Below, piece by piece: positions 44,400 through 53,604 of a stretch of DNA of 64,000 bases. A model generated the notes under the pieces. It ran no database searches, was not told the origin of the DNA, and saw nothing but the letters and a program-made list of their open reading frames with translations. How positions within the stretch are numbered: position 1 is the stretch's first letter; each line of letters begins with the position of its first letter. Origin of the DNA: CALARM01 sp964431735 (GTDB lineage: Bacteria; Vulcanimicrobiota; SpSt-956; JAKJGF01). The stretch lies in contig CAYSLJ010000004.1 of assembly GCA_964431735.1 (NCBI GenBank), positions 1 to 64,000 of the forward strand, given 5' to 3'. A program made the translations under genes and the position numbers.

Positions 44400-45521
44400 A
44401 TGTCTAATTTTCTTTTATCCTGGGGTAATAGAAGTGAACTTGTAAACGGTGTTCATCCTGTTTTTTTATATTCTCACGATGAATATTTTATTACAGCTGC
44501 TGCTTTATTGTTCAATGCAGGCAATCAGGAGAAATGTTTTTTTCTGGGAGACAGCTCTTTTGTAAAGAAGATTAAAGAAAAACTTGACCTCATAAAAATA
44601 GAAGAACCGCACGGAGAAGAAGATACTGACGAGATAAAGGAAGAAAAGAAAAGCTCTTTTTCCGCAGAAATTTATCCTCTTGATATTAAAGAACCGGACA
44701 GAGTGATTCCGGCTTTTCAGGATATTATTCAGAAGCTTGAAGGTGAAGGTTTTAAAAAAGCCAGATTTATAGTTCAGTCAGACTGGTTGTTTAATAATTC
44801 TCCCTCTATAGATAAGATATTATTATATGAAAAAGAGATTTCTTCATTTCTGGATAAAAATGACTCTATTGTAATAGATTGTTATAAATCATCATCTTTA
44901 TCAGGTTCTGATATGATTAAATTATTTACATGTCATGACGGAATTCTTGTTGAAGGAGAGCCTTCATTCACTTATTTTACAAATTTCAAAGAACTTGCAT
45001 TGAAGGATATACTCACAGGACTTTATAATGAGAGATACCTTCTTGAAAGAATAAGTGAAGAGATATTCAGGGCAAAAAGATTTAGAAGTTCCTGTTCTCT
45101 TATGATGATGAGAATTGAAAAACTGGATGAAGTAAAAACTAACTATGGTCAGGATAAATTCGAGCAGATATGTATAGAGTTTTCTTCTCTCCTTTGTAAC
45201 AGTTTAAGAAGAGTAGATTTAATAGCTACAGTTAAGAAGGATTGTTTTGTAGTTTTAATGCCTGAAACCAGTAAAAAACGTGCGGTTATGATTGGTGAAA
45301 GAATACAGAAGGTTTTTGAACAGAAATTACTGGCAATGGAAGCTTATGCTGACACAAATATGTTTTTGAAAACCGGTATTTCTAACTTCCCTCTTGACAC
45401 AAGAGATGCTGAAGAATTAACTGTCCTGGCAGAGGAAGCTTTATCTGATGCTATGAATGAAGCAGGACACAGAACATGCCTGGCTCATAGAGATAATGAC
45501 TGGTTCCCTCCATTGGATTAG
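44400..45521 (+). CDS. Degenerate GGDEF-domain protein
   Basis: 373 aa. The N-terminal 200 residues are unrecognised; by secondary-structure feel they are Rossmann-like (FLYSHDEYFITAAALLFNAGNQEKCFFLGD), perhaps a MEDS/DcmR-type sensory domain. A GGDEF fold follows: LKDILTGLYNERYLLERISEEI (the D-x-LTGLxNR motif), then at the signature position KKDCF (279-283) replaces GGDEF. FPLDTRDAEELTVLAEEAL completes the domain. Without the GG(D/E)EF residues it should not make cyclic di-GMP; it may bind nucleotide or act as a protein switch. AGGTGGAGG precedes the ATG. The sigma gene starts within 20 bases of the stop. Confidence 0.85.
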   Translation: MSNFLLSWGNRSELVNGVHPVFLYSHDEYFITAAALLFNAGNQEKCFFLGDSSFVKKIKEKLDLIKIEEPHGEEDTDEIKEEKKSSFSAEIYPLDIKEPDRVIPAFQDIIQKLEGEGFKKARFIVQSDWLFNNSPSIDKILLYEKEISSFLDKNDSIVIDCYKSSSLSGSDMIKLFTCHDGILVEGEPSFTYFTNFKELALKDILTGLYNERYLLERISEEIFRAKRFRSSCSLMMMRIEKLDEVKTNYGQDKFEQICIEFSSLLCNSLRRVDLIATVKKDCFVVLMPETSKKRAVMIGERIQKVFEQKLLAMEAYADTNMFLKTGISNFPLDTRDAEELTVLAEEALSDAMNEAGHRTCLAHRDNDWFPPLD

Positions 45522-45539
45522 GTGCAGGGAGATTTCTCT

Positions 45540-46157
45540 ATGTCACTGAATGATAATGAACTTGTAGACAGGTGTTTAAAAGGTGACCAGACAGCATGGA
45601 GTGAATTTTATTCACTCTATCATAATCGTATAAAACAGATCGTTTCCTGGAGGAAATGGAGTTTTACCGATGGTGTTATAGAAGAAATAGTACAGGATGT
45701 TTTTCTGGATTTAATAAAAGGGTTGAAAGCCTTTAAAGGCGAATCAACCCTTTTGACTTATATACAGAGAATTACAAAGAATAAGTGTATATCGGCCCTG
45801 AGAAAGGAAACTACTGTAAAGAGAAAATGTGATAAAGACAGTATTTCCTATGAAGATGTTGAATATAAATCCACGTCCGACCTGAATAAGCCACTGTGCC
45901 CCGCCAGTTTCGGTAAACCGGAAGAAACCTTTTTAAAACTGGAAGAAGCCAGGGTTGTTCGAGCATCTCTCGAACAGCTTTCATCCAAATGCAGAGAAAT
46001 AGTCATGATGAGATACTGTAATGAAATGTCTTATGAAGAAATAGGTGAACGTCTGTCAATTCCCGGCGGAACTGTATGTTCCCGTTTAAAAAGGTGTCTC
46101 CTCAGACTGTCAGAGATTTACAGTGAAATGTCTTCAGGATTTAATGTTAAAAGATAA
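45540..46157 (+). CDS. RNA polymerase sigma factor, ECF type
   Basis: 205-aa alternative sigma factor. Region 2 covers LVDRCLKGDQTAWSEFYSLYHNRIKQIV...EEIVQDVFLDLIKGLKAFKGESTLLTYIQRITKNKCISALRKE. Region 4 covers LEQLSSKCREIVMMRYCNEMSYEEIGERLSIPGGTVCSRLKRCLLRL, a helix-turn-helix that reads the -35 element. I chose ATG 45540 with AGGGAG 7 bases ahead over an in-frame GTG at 45522. It lies between the GGDEF-like gene and the zinc-finger anti-sigma gene, the usual place for an ECF/anti-sigma pair. Confidence 0.92.
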   Translation: MSLNDNELVDRCLKGDQTAWSEFYSLYHNRIKQIVSWRKWSFTDGVIEEIVQDVFLDLIKGLKAFKGESTLLTYIQRITKNKCISALRKETTVKRKCDKDSISYEDVEYKSTSDLNKPLCPASFGKPEETFLKLEEARVVRASLEQLSSKCREIVMMRYCNEMSYEEIGERLSIPGGTVCSRLKRCLLRLSEIYSEMSSGFNVKR

Positions 46158-46248
46158 ATTTTTCCATGAAAATTTATAAAAAAAAGAAAAAAAGGAAGTT
46201 TTTTTCTTTTTTATCGACTATTAGGGTTGAATAACAAAAAAATATATA

Positions 46249-46272
46249 CACTGTAAGATGTTCTGTGTAAAC
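46249..46272 (+). repeat. Fragment of the GTTTTGTGTAAAC repeat
   Basis: CACTGTAAGATGTTCTGTGTAAAC resembles the left half of the elements at 21170 and 57714. It lies at the upstream edge of the anti-sigma gene. Confidence 0.45.
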
Positions 46273-46356
46273 CTGCAATGGAATAAGGCTTTAACCGGTG
46301 AATACATAGAATTTCTGAAACGTCAAAAATTTCAATCCTTTATAAGGGGTGATATT

Positions 46357-48015
46357 ATGGCTGGCATATGTGAGGACATATCTGAAAAAATGATGAAATA
46401 TATAGACGGACTCGCAGATGAACAGGAGAAAAAGGAAGTAGATGAACATCTGAGAGAATGTAAAGACTGTCAGGAAGAATTTCAACTGTTGCAAAAAGTT
46501 TCGCCTGACATGAAAAATCTTTCCCTTTTGACTAAAACCTGTCCGTCTCCGGAATTACTTGTAAGATTTTCCGAACAGGACGTAACATTTAATGAAGGAA
46601 AAGAAGTGAGGGCCCATCTGGAAAATTGTTCTTCCTGCAGAGATGAAGTAACACTTTTATTCGAATTAAATCAGGAACTTTCCCTGGAGCCTTTTGCAGA
46701 GATATACAAAAAGGAAACTATTCCTGCATGTCTTAAATCTCTTGTTGAAGAGACCTATCATCCCCCTCAGAAACTTGCCAGAAACTGGAACTTTGGAGAT
46801 TTTCTGTCATCGTTCTTCGGTAGAAAAAAGCTTGTCTCGGCTATGGCTACATGTTCTATAGCTATTTTTATGGCTTTAAACGGTGTTTTTCAGCTTGAAC
46901 CGACTTTCCTTTCCCCCGGTCAGCAGGATATGAGTGTTAAACAGGTTCCTGCTCCTGTCGGCGCAGTAATGACCAGTGAAAAACTTAGTTCAGACTCTGC
47001 AAAAAAGGAAAGTAATTCTCTCTTTGCAGATGAAAGTGTATCGAGAATTACTGTGTCAGGTGAAAGTAAAATTCTCCGCTCAAATGAACTTTATGCCCAG
47101 AGAGCTCCCGGTATGTCACCTTTAGAATATAGTATTTCTCAGATGGACGGCGTAAGAATTGCCTCTGTAATATCCAATAATAAAGAGGTTTCCGTTCAGG
47201 TTGATTTAGATCCGTCTTATTCCATTACATCCACCCAGATTTGCCGTATAATAGCACTTGTGTCAAAAGACTTGAATGTTCCTTCGGAACGTATAGTCAT
47301 TTATGATAACAGAGGTCTTGTTCTATCTGATAATATAAAAGCCCGGCAGAAGAATGAATATGCAGATTTGACCGAACAGCAGAGACTTGAACGGCATAAT
47401 TTCGAAGAAGTCCTTACAAAGAATGCTCAGAATGTTCTGGATAAGGAACTTGGGCCGGGAAAAGCTGTTGTTTTTGTAAGCAGTAATATAAATTTTACAG
47501 TTAATGAGCCTCTGTCTATTCCGGGAAGAACGGTTGTCGTTAACGAAGGAGATAAGGGATATGCTATGGCTCCTGCTCTGGAGGAAGAAAAAAGTAATAT
47601 TTCAACTGATACTATAGATGCAGATAAAAAAGACAGACCATATTTTTCTAAAGGTAAAGATTTAAGTAACAGGAAGGATTTGAATGTAACAGTTTATCCT
47701 CCCGGTACTATTAATAAACTCGATGTTCAGGTGACACTTAATGATACGGAATATAATCAGGAAATTGTGAAAAATATTGTTTCAAACACTGTCGGTCTGG
47801 AGCAGGGAAGGGATAAAATAACTATAGTCAACAGGAATTTCAAAAATATGGCAGAAGCAGGATCTTCCAATATAAGTTCCCCTGCACCTGTAGTATCTGC
47901 TGAAAATTCCCCCTATGGGGCACAACATGGTCATACAAAATTCTTCGGTGTTGTTTCTTTAATACTGGCTGCCATATTCCTGGTTCTATCGGTAAGGATT
48001 ATTGCAGGAAAATAA
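46357..48015 (+). CDS. Zinc-finger anti-sigma protein fused to a FliF/SpoIIIAG-like ring domain
   Basis: 552 aa. Two zf-HC2-type motifs open the protein: H31-x3-C35-x2-C38 (HLRECKDC) and H87-x3-C91-x2-C94 (HLENCSSC). A membrane helix lies at about 158-180 (AMATCSIAIFMALNGVFQL). The outer part resembles the C-terminal half of flagellar M-ring FliF: MDGVRIASVISNNKEVSVQVDLDP, ICRIIALVSKDLNVPSERIVIYDNRGLVLS, NVLDKELGPGKAVVFVSSNINF, and after a linker KLDVQVTLNDTEYNQEIVKNIV...GRDKITIVNRNF. A last helix lies at 528-550. I infer that it holds the sigma factor at the membrane and may oligomerise as a ring. ATG 46357 has AAGGGGTG ahead. Confidence 0.8.
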   Translation: MAGICEDISEKMMKYIDGLADEQEKKEVDEHLRECKDCQEEFQLLQKVSPDMKNLSLLTKTCPSPELLVRFSEQDVTFNEGKEVRAHLENCSSCRDEVTLLFELNQELSLEPFAEIYKKETIPACLKSLVEETYHPPQKLARNWNFGDFLSSFFGRKKLVSAMATCSIAIFMALNGVFQLEPTFLSPGQQDMSVKQVPAPVGAVMTSEKLSSDSAKKESNSLFADESVSRITVSGESKILRSNELYAQRAPGMSPLEYSISQMDGVRIASVISNNKEVSVQVDLDPSYSITSTQICRIIALVSKDLNVPSERIVIYDNRGLVLSDNIKARQKNEYADLTEQQRLERHNFEEVLTKNAQNVLDKELGPGKAVVFVSSNINFTVNEPLSIPGRTVVVNEGDKGYAMAPALEEEKSNISTDTIDADKKDRPYFSKGKDLSNRKDLNVTVYPPGTINKLDVQVTLNDTEYNQEIVKNIVSNTVGLEQGRDKITIVNRNFKNMAEAGSSNISSPAPVVSAENSPYGAQHGHTKFFGVVSLILAAIFLVLSVRIIAGK

Positions 48016-48048
48016 AATAGAGCAGGTTGTATTAAAATAATAACCTTG

Positions 48049-48086
48049 ATTGAACCCGTCACGACTGTCCATTGTCCGGGTTCAAT
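48049..48086. terminator. Hairpin between convergent genes
   Basis: ATTGAACCCG (48049-48058) pairs perfectly with CGGGTTCAAT (48077-48086). It probably ends transcription of the anti-sigma and TPR genes, although T-runs are weak. The TPR stop codon lies in the right arm. Confidence 0.6.
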
Positions 48087-49863
48087 GTTTCATAGATCTG
48101 TTAATTTCCTCTGACAGTTCTGTTAGTTTTTTCTGCTGCAACGGCCCTGCTGAAGCAAGGGCAGTAAATGTATATTGCAGTGCCAGATTCAGTTGATCAT
48201 GTGCTTTGATTTTATATTTAGGGCTTTTACTGTAAGCCAGACCCAGATAATAATTTGCCTGAGGATAATAAGGTGATTGTTTTACCACATATTCTTCAAT
48301 TTTAATTGCTTCTTCCCAGTTACCGAGTTTATAATAACAGTAGCCCAGAAGTGAAAGTATTTCTATGTTGTTTTCATCCAGTTTTCTTCCTTCGTCAAGT
48401 GCCTTGAAAGCCGAAGGATAATCTTTTGTTTCCATATATAGTTTCCCCAGTGCCAGTCTTGTCCTTACAGCTTTTTTATCCAGAGACAGAGATTTTTTCA
48501 GAAATTCCATAGCCTTTTCAGTATCCCTCTGTTCCAGATAGACTTCACCTTTTTTTCTTATTAAATCTGCTGAATGACTGTCGATTTTTAACCCTCTGTC
48601 ATAGGCATTCAGAGCCTCTGTGAAAAGCATTTGCTGTGTAAAAGTATCACCGAGATTTATATAATAAACCACTTCTTTCGGGTTTATCTTGATTGCTTTT
48701 TCATAATAATTTGTTGCATTAGTAATTTCTTTTTTCTGGTAATAGAGATCACCGAGGATTTTATAGAAAGAACTGTTGTTCCCGTCTACTTTGAGAGCTG
48801 CTTCACAGGTTTTAACAGCTTCATCTATAGAGCCTTTATTTCTGTATATATCTATGAGCAGTCTGTAACTTTCGAAATAGGAAGGCTCTATTGATATGGA
48901 TTTTTTGAGAGAGCCAATGGCTTTTTCATCTTCTCCGTATTTCATATATGCTTTTGCAAGATTAAAAAAAGCCTGACGATTTCGGGGATTATTTTCTGCG
49001 GCTTTTATATATTCCTCAAGGGAACTGTCTGGCATGTTGAGCCTGTCATAACATGCTATGAGATTTTCTCTGGCCTGTGTCATGTTTTTATTCAGTGCAA
49101 GGGATTTCCTGTAGTATTCTATTGCTTTCTCTGTTTCACCTCTGTAATCGTACATGGCACCGAGATTGTAATACAGTGTAGGGCTGTCAGGATTAAGCTG
49201 ACTTGCCCTCTCATACTGTGCAAGTGCTCCCGCCATATCTCCGCCTTTAAACAGAGTCCATGCATATTCTTCTACTGCTTTCCAGTTCTGAGGGTCCAGG
49301 TTAATTACTATTTTGTAAGTTTCCTGAGATCTTTTAATCTGATTTATACTCATATAGACACGGGCAAGTTCAAGATAGGGCTTCGGACTTCTCGGTTCTA
49401 TCTCGATTGCTCTTTTATATTCTCTTTCTGCCCAGTCAGGTTTCCCCTGAAGTTTATATAATTCTCCTATTGATATATATACATCCAGGGCATCAGGTTT
49501 TACCATTATAGCCTGTCTGTAATTATTTTCTGCCATAGTATATTCTTTCTTCGCCGCATAAACTTTTCCCAGATAATAACAGGCTTCGAAATTTTGTGGA
49601 GCTGCCTGCAATATTTCTTTATATATTTTCTCCGCTTCATCAAGTTTTCCCATCATCTGACATGCATAACCCAGGGAAAGTTTTATTTCCATGTTGTTTC
49701 TATCCAGTTTCAGAGCTTCTAATAATTCTTCTGCCGCCCCTGCCCAGTTTTGCTCTTTTATATATTCTTTGCCTGCTGCTATATGATCTGAAAGTTCATT
49801 TGAATAAGCCGGTCCGGCAAATAATATCATCATATATATTATCATATATATTATCTTTAACAT
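48082..49863 (-). CDS. Exported TPR-repeat protein
   Basis: 593 aa with an N-terminal signal sequence (MLKIIYMIIYMMILFAGPAYS, cleavage near YSNE), so periplasmic or surface exposed. About 14 TPR units fill the rest (e.g. KEYIKEQNWAGAAEELLEALKLDRNN, LYYNLGAMYDYRGETEKAIEYYRKSLALN, AYYNLG-type spacing of 34). No other domain. I chose ATG 49863, which has AAAGGAA 9 bases ahead, over ATG 49881. TPR proteins of this type often assemble surface or pilus complexes; a link to the pilus ATPases is possible but unproven. Confidence 0.9.
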   Translation of the reverse strand: MLKIIYMIIYMMILFAGPAYSNELSDHIAAGKEYIKEQNWAGAAEELLEALKLDRNNMEIKLSLGYACQMMGKLDEAEKIYKEILQAAPQNFEACYYLGKVYAAKKEYTMAENNYRQAIMVKPDALDVYISIGELYKLQGKPDWAEREYKRAIEIEPRSPKPYLELARVYMSINQIKRSQETYKIVINLDPQNWKAVEEYAWTLFKGGDMAGALAQYERASQLNPDSPTLYYNLGAMYDYRGETEKAIEYYRKSLALNKNMTQARENLIACYDRLNMPDSSLEEYIKAAENNPRNRQAFFNLAKAYMKYGEDEKAIGSLKKSISIEPSYFESYRLLIDIYRNKGSIDEAVKTCEAALKVDGNNSSFYKILGDLYYQKKEITNATNYYEKAIKINPKEVVYYINLGDTFTQQMLFTEALNAYDRGLKIDSHSADLIRKKGEVYLEQRDTEKAMEFLKKSLSLDKKAVRTRLALGKLYMETKDYPSAFKALDEGRKLDENNIEILSLLGYCYYKLGNWEEAIKIEEYVVKQSPYYPQANYYLGLAYSKSPKYKIKAHDQLNLALQYTFTALASAGPLQQKKLTELSEEINRSMKH

Positions 49864-49985
49864 AATTATCATTCCTTTCATGCTATTTTTATCCCATGTG
49901 ACGGGAAAATATTATATCATAATTTATAGTGTATTTCATAATTTATTATAATTTAAGAGTATAGGAATTTTTATTCTGATTGAAC

Positions 49986-50040
49986 TATTATATGGTTGAG
50001 AGTTCAGGGTTGATTTCAATTCTCAACCTTCAACCATCAA
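49986..50040. repeat. Inverted heptad pair (GTTGAGA-like)
   Basis: GTTGAGA, GTTCAGG and GTTGATT units face TCAACCT, TCAACCA and TCAACTT units, period 7. Confidence 0.75.
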
Positions 50041-50223
50041 CTTTAAACAACTCGCCTGCAGGGCGTTAAGTTCATCGGTCTTGACGGGTAAGAGTAACAA
50101 TATAAATAGATTTTTACCATAAAGGTCTTAACTTTGATAACAATTCATGTTAAAATATAATATATAAGATACTATACTTTTGCAGATTTTAAAAACTATA
50201 AAAAAATAATCCATTCAATTTTT

Positions 50224-50340
50224 AGGTGTCAGGTGTTGTGTGTTGGGTCAGGAAGATTAAAAACCAGAATTCGGAACCCGAACTTATTTAACTATAAAGT
50301 CAGTAAAAACAAGGAACTTATGAAAAAGTGCAAAACTATA
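50224..50340 (+). repeat. Dispersed repeat with AGGTGTC heptads
   Basis: AGGTGTC and AGGTGTT heptads, GGGTCAGGAAGATTAAAA, then AACTATAAAGTCAGTAAAAA and TGCAAAACTATAG. The same blocks occur in inverse order and orientation at 42720-42912, where a type III element separates them. Confidence 0.65.
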
Positions 50341-50341
50341 G

Positions 50342-50490
50342 ATATAAGGCAAGCGTTCAGCTATCAGCAGTCAGCTTTTACAGGAATTACATAATAAATG
50401 TCGTTAAATATTTTTTCAGACTGATTTACACAGTCAGGCTTTGTAAGTTTTAGCTGATAGCTGATAGCTAACTGCTGAGCGCTTACGATA
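50342..50490. repeat. Long inverted heptad repeat (AGCTGAT-like)
   Basis: Left arm units AGCTATC, AGCAGTC and AGCTTTT; right arm units AGCTGAT, AGCTGAT and AGCTAAC, with GCGTTC/GAGCGC and ATATAAG at the outer ends. A smaller CAGACTG/CAGTCAGG hairpin sits in the loop. Confidence 0.7.
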
Positions 50491-50560
50491 TAAGATAATC
50501 TCTTTTATTGATGGAGGTTGAGAGGAAATAGATAAATCTATAAATGATTTAAAAGTAGCT

Positions 50561-51205
50561 TTGAAATTTAAACCGGGAGCTTTTGAGGAGAAAATTCGTT
50601 ACGAAACTACAGGTAAGATTACCAGAAAGGTTAATTTTCCTGTTCCTCAAATAGCTGAATCTACCTTTATTGCAACAATTGTACTGGAACTTGTGAATGT
50701 ACTCGATGAAGGGGTAATGGAATTAAGCTTTTTAAACGAAAAAGCTACCTATATAGTTGCCGGAAATATTAAGGAAGTTCCGTTTAACGGAGCATGCGGC
50801 AGGGTAAGTCTCAGTCAGGACGGAGAAATAACATTCCTGGAAGGAGAACCTGTAAAAACCGGTATAAAGGGCACATTGATATTTCCTCAACGATTTCTAT
50901 CAATAGGCGATTCATGGGAAAATTCTATGACCATGGAATTGCCTTATTTTGCAGAACCCATTGATTTTATAGTCCGTTCCAGTCTTGAAAAATTTGAACT
51001 CTACGGAGAAGAGAAGATCTGTGCAGTTATAAATAATATTCTCTATCCTATTGAAGAAGCAAAAGCAGGGAAGTTTCAGGGTAAGGAAATAATTTATTTT
51101 GATTATGAACTTGGAAGAATGATAAAATCAATTTTAAAGATGAGGATTGTGTCGAATATTTTCGGTATTACCTTTGAACTTCAGGTAAATACCGCCAGTA
51201 TATGA
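50561..51205 (+). CDS. Hypothetical protein, beta-rich
   Basis: 214 aa or more, not recognised. The sequence alternates as in beta-sheet proteins (KIRYETTGKITRKVNFPVP, FLSIGDSWENSMTMELPYF) and recalls DUF6263-type proteins with a GDSW motif. No signal peptide at this start. The frame is open upstream for about 13 further codons, and the GGAGG site at about 50513 suggests a non-standard start near 50525, so the true start is uncertain. The histidine kinase gene begins 18 bp downstream, suggesting one operon. Confidence 0.6.
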   Translation: MKFKPGAFEEKIRYETTGKITRKVNFPVPQIAESTFIATIVLELVNVLDEGVMELSFLNEKATYIVAGNIKEVPFNGACGRVSLSQDGEITFLEGEPVKTGIKGTLIFPQRFLSIGDSWENSMTMELPYFAEPIDFIVRSSLEKFELYGEEKICAVINNILYPIEEAKAGKFQGKEIIYFDYELGRMIKSILKMRIVSNIFGITFELQVNTASI

Positions 51206-51223
51206 GACTATATTTTTGAGTTT

Positions 51224-53467
51224 ATGAGAGAAGGGAATCTTACCGGTATGGGGGAGAAGATACACGAACACTTTAATGAAGAATTGATTTATATAACCGG
51301 AGAAATTACAACTGCTATTTCCTCCAACCTTTCCAGTGATACAGGGAAAATATTTACAGTTTTTCTTGCTACAATTGAACGATTTATATCTTTTCATCAT
51401 GCCTGTATTGCATTGATTGGAAATAACGGCGGGAGAGTAAAACTGCTACTTTCCAATGAATATAAAGAAATTAAATTTGACAGCAGTATATATATTCCAC
51501 CTGAAGGCACTGTCAGCGGATGGGTAATTTCAAATAAAAAGCCTTTTTTTGCAGGAGAACTGAAAAGAGATATTTTTCCTGCAAGTGCAGTTATGGAAAG
51601 TTCCAGGAATCAGAATTCATGCATAGCAGTTCCCGTTTATTCAAATAATAATTTTATAGGTTCTTTTACATTATGGAATGAGGAAAAAAATAAGTACAGA
51701 GAAAAAGATCTCTTAATACTGGAGTATTTATCAGGTTTTCTTTCTATTGCAATAGAAAGTTCCAGACTCTACAGGGAAGCAAAAGAGAGTGAAGCTGAAC
51801 TGGCTGCTCTGGTTCAAATTGGCGAAACACTGTCTTCTACTATGGACCTTGATGTATTAAGTAGAACTGTAATAGAAGAACTTGACAGGGTAATTTCCTT
51901 CCCTTATGCAGGTCTTTATCTTTATGATGAAGACAGCGGTAATCTTACCCTTGTCGATGCAAAGGGAGTTGAGGGAGAAGAACGGAGAATAAGTCAGGAA
52001 GAATTAATGAACCGTCATCCCGGGTGGGTTATAAAGAATAAAGCCACTCTCCATGTAAATAATGTCTCCTGTGATGAAAGAGTTCGTTTTCCCGTTACTT
52101 CTGATTATGAAATCCCTTCGTCACTCTGTTATGTCCCCATGTTATATCAGGGTAAGTGTTATGGCATAATTGGTCTTGCAGGTATGAAGAAAAATTATTT
52201 CACCGCCGATCATGTAAGACTTGTTACTGCCGTGGCAAAACAGGTTGCCATTGCTTTTTCCCGGGCCCATCTGTATCAAAAAGAAAAAGAAATGGTCTGT
52301 AAATTACAGGATGCAAATAAACTTAAAGATGAATATATTGCCAATGTAAGCCATGAATTAAGAACCCCTCTTACTGCAATTATCGGATTTTCCTATCTTC
52401 TTAAAGGAGGTCGTCTTGGATCTATTTCTCCTGTACAACTGGAATTAATTGAAGATATACTTACCAGTTCGCAAAATATGTTACATTTAGTCGAAGATCT
52501 TCTGGATCTGTCAAAACTTCAGGCAAAAAAGATAAATTTGAATAAGAAAGAGACAGATCTCAAGGTTATCGTACAGGAAGTTATAACAACTGCCAGGGTA
52601 ATGGCAGAACAGGTGGATGTAAGTCTGGAAAGTTATGTTGATAAAACCTTTCCTCTCTTATTTGTCGATCCTGACAGATTGAGACAGGTAATATTAAATC
52701 TTGTGACAAATGCCATTAAATTTAATAAAGAAGGCGGTTATGTCAGGATTTATCTGAAAGATGAAGCAGAATGTCTGCTTATAAAGGTTTCCGATTCTGG
52801 TATCGGTATTAAGCCGGAAGATCAGTCTGCTGTTTTTGAACAGTTTCGCCAGGTAGAAGGGAGCGGAACAAGAAGGTTCAGGGGGACAGGGCTAGGGCTT
52901 TCCATCTCCAGACAGTTGATTGAACTTCATGGCGGTAGTATTTTACTTGACAGTGAGGTGGGAAGAGGTAGCACTTTTACTATTGTACTGCCAAAAGATC
53001 AGGTAAATATAAAAGAACATACAGATAATGTATCTTCCATTGATATGGCCGGAGAAGAGAGTATTATAGAGGATAAAATGGAAGAAAAAGAGAAAAAAAC
53101 TGTATTGCTGATAGAAGATGATAAATCCATAAGGAAAATGGTAGAGTTTTTATTTAAAGATGAATTCAAGTTTATATTTGCAAGAGATGGTATTGAAGGT
53201 CTCGGACAGACCCTGAGACATATGCCTGATCTCATACTTATGGATCTGGCTCTTCCCAATATGGACGGATATGAAACTACAAAGATTATAAAATCTATTG
53301 AAAGAACAAATAATATACCAATAATAGCTTTCACTGCAAGGATTACGGAAGAGGATATGGATAAAGCTGCCCTCTGTTCTTTTGATAAGATAATAAACAA
53401 ACCTTTCGATCCCACCAGACTGGTAGGTGAAATAAAAGAATTTTTATCTAAAAGGAGCCATGTTTAA
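51224..53467 (+). CDS. Hybrid sensor histidine kinase (GAF-GAF-HisKA-HATPase-REC)
   Basis: Cytoplasmic two-component sensor of 747 aa with no membrane helices. GAF 1 covers about 20-180 (VFLATIERFISFHHACIALIG...IAVPVYSNNNFIGSFTLWNEE), and GAF 2 about 190-360 (FPYAGLYLYDEDSG...GKCYGIIGLAGMKKNYFT). The phosphorylated histidine is H377 in NVSHELRTPLTAIIGFSYLL. N box LVTNAIKFNKEGG, G1 VSDSGIGI, F box FEQFRQVEG and G2 GTGLGLSISRQLI are complete. The C-terminal receiver has VLLIEDD, D674 in ILMDLALPNMDGYE and NKPFDP. No output domain follows, so phosphate goes to another protein. A 19-bp-stem terminator follows. Confidence 0.94.
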   Translation: MREGNLTGMGEKIHEHFNEELIYITGEITTAISSNLSSDTGKIFTVFLATIERFISFHHACIALIGNNGGRVKLLLSNEYKEIKFDSSIYIPPEGTVSGWVISNKKPFFAGELKRDIFPASAVMESSRNQNSCIAVPVYSNNNFIGSFTLWNEEKNKYREKDLLILEYLSGFLSIAIESSRLYREAKESEAELAALVQIGETLSSTMDLDVLSRTVIEELDRVISFPYAGLYLYDEDSGNLTLVDAKGVEGEERRISQEELMNRHPGWVIKNKATLHVNNVSCDERVRFPVTSDYEIPSSLCYVPMLYQGKCYGIIGLAGMKKNYFTADHVRLVTAVAKQVAIAFSRAHLYQKEKEMVCKLQDANKLKDEYIANVSHELRTPLTAIIGFSYLLKGGRLGSISPVQLELIEDILTSSQNMLHLVEDLLDLSKLQAKKINLNKKETDLKVIVQEVITTARVMAEQVDVSLESYVDKTFPLLFVDPDRLRQVILNLVTNAIKFNKEGGYVRIYLKDEAECLLIKVSDSGIGIKPEDQSAVFEQFRQVEGSGTRRFRGTGLGLSISRQLIELHGGSILLDSEVGRGSTFTIVLPKDQVNIKEHTDNVSSIDMAGEESIIEDKMEEKEKKTVLLIEDDKSIRKMVEFLFKDEFKFIFARDGIEGLGQTLRHMPDLILMDLALPNMDGYETTKIIKSIERTNNIPIIAFTARITEEDMDKAALCSFDKIINKPFDPTRLVGEIKEFLSKRSHV

Positions 53468-53492
53468 AAAGAAGATAATAAAGGTTGCATTA

Positions 53493-53541
53493 AAAAATGA
53501 CAGGTGATTTTCCATTTTATATAAAATCACCTGTCATTTTT
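53493..53541. terminator. 19-bp perfect hairpin after the histidine kinase gene
   Basis: AAAAATGACAGGTGATTTT (53493-53511) pairs exactly with 53523-53541 around an 11-base loop and ends in TTTTT. The arms are A-rich and T-rich at the outer edges, so it can work in both directions. The loop and right arm recur at 43169-43202. Confidence 0.8.
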
Positions 53542-53604
53542 AAACATAATAAGATTGACTTTTTGACTGAGATAACTTATACTGAAGTAATAATTCAGAC
53601 TTAT

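Larger units (their letters stand above)
49882..50560. other. 679-bp divergent spacer with three repeat types
   Basis: No gene seen. Contains a fragment of the 90-bp repeat (49950-49975), GTTGAGA-type inverted heptads (49986-50040), the AGGTGTC repeat (50224-50340) and AGCTGAT-type inverted heptads (50342-50490). Confidence 0.7.

Noticed and set aside
46357..48015. A true flagellar FliF
   Set aside because: It lacks the FliF N-terminal half and the FliG-binding tail, carries zinc-finger motifs instead, and no flagellar genes are near.
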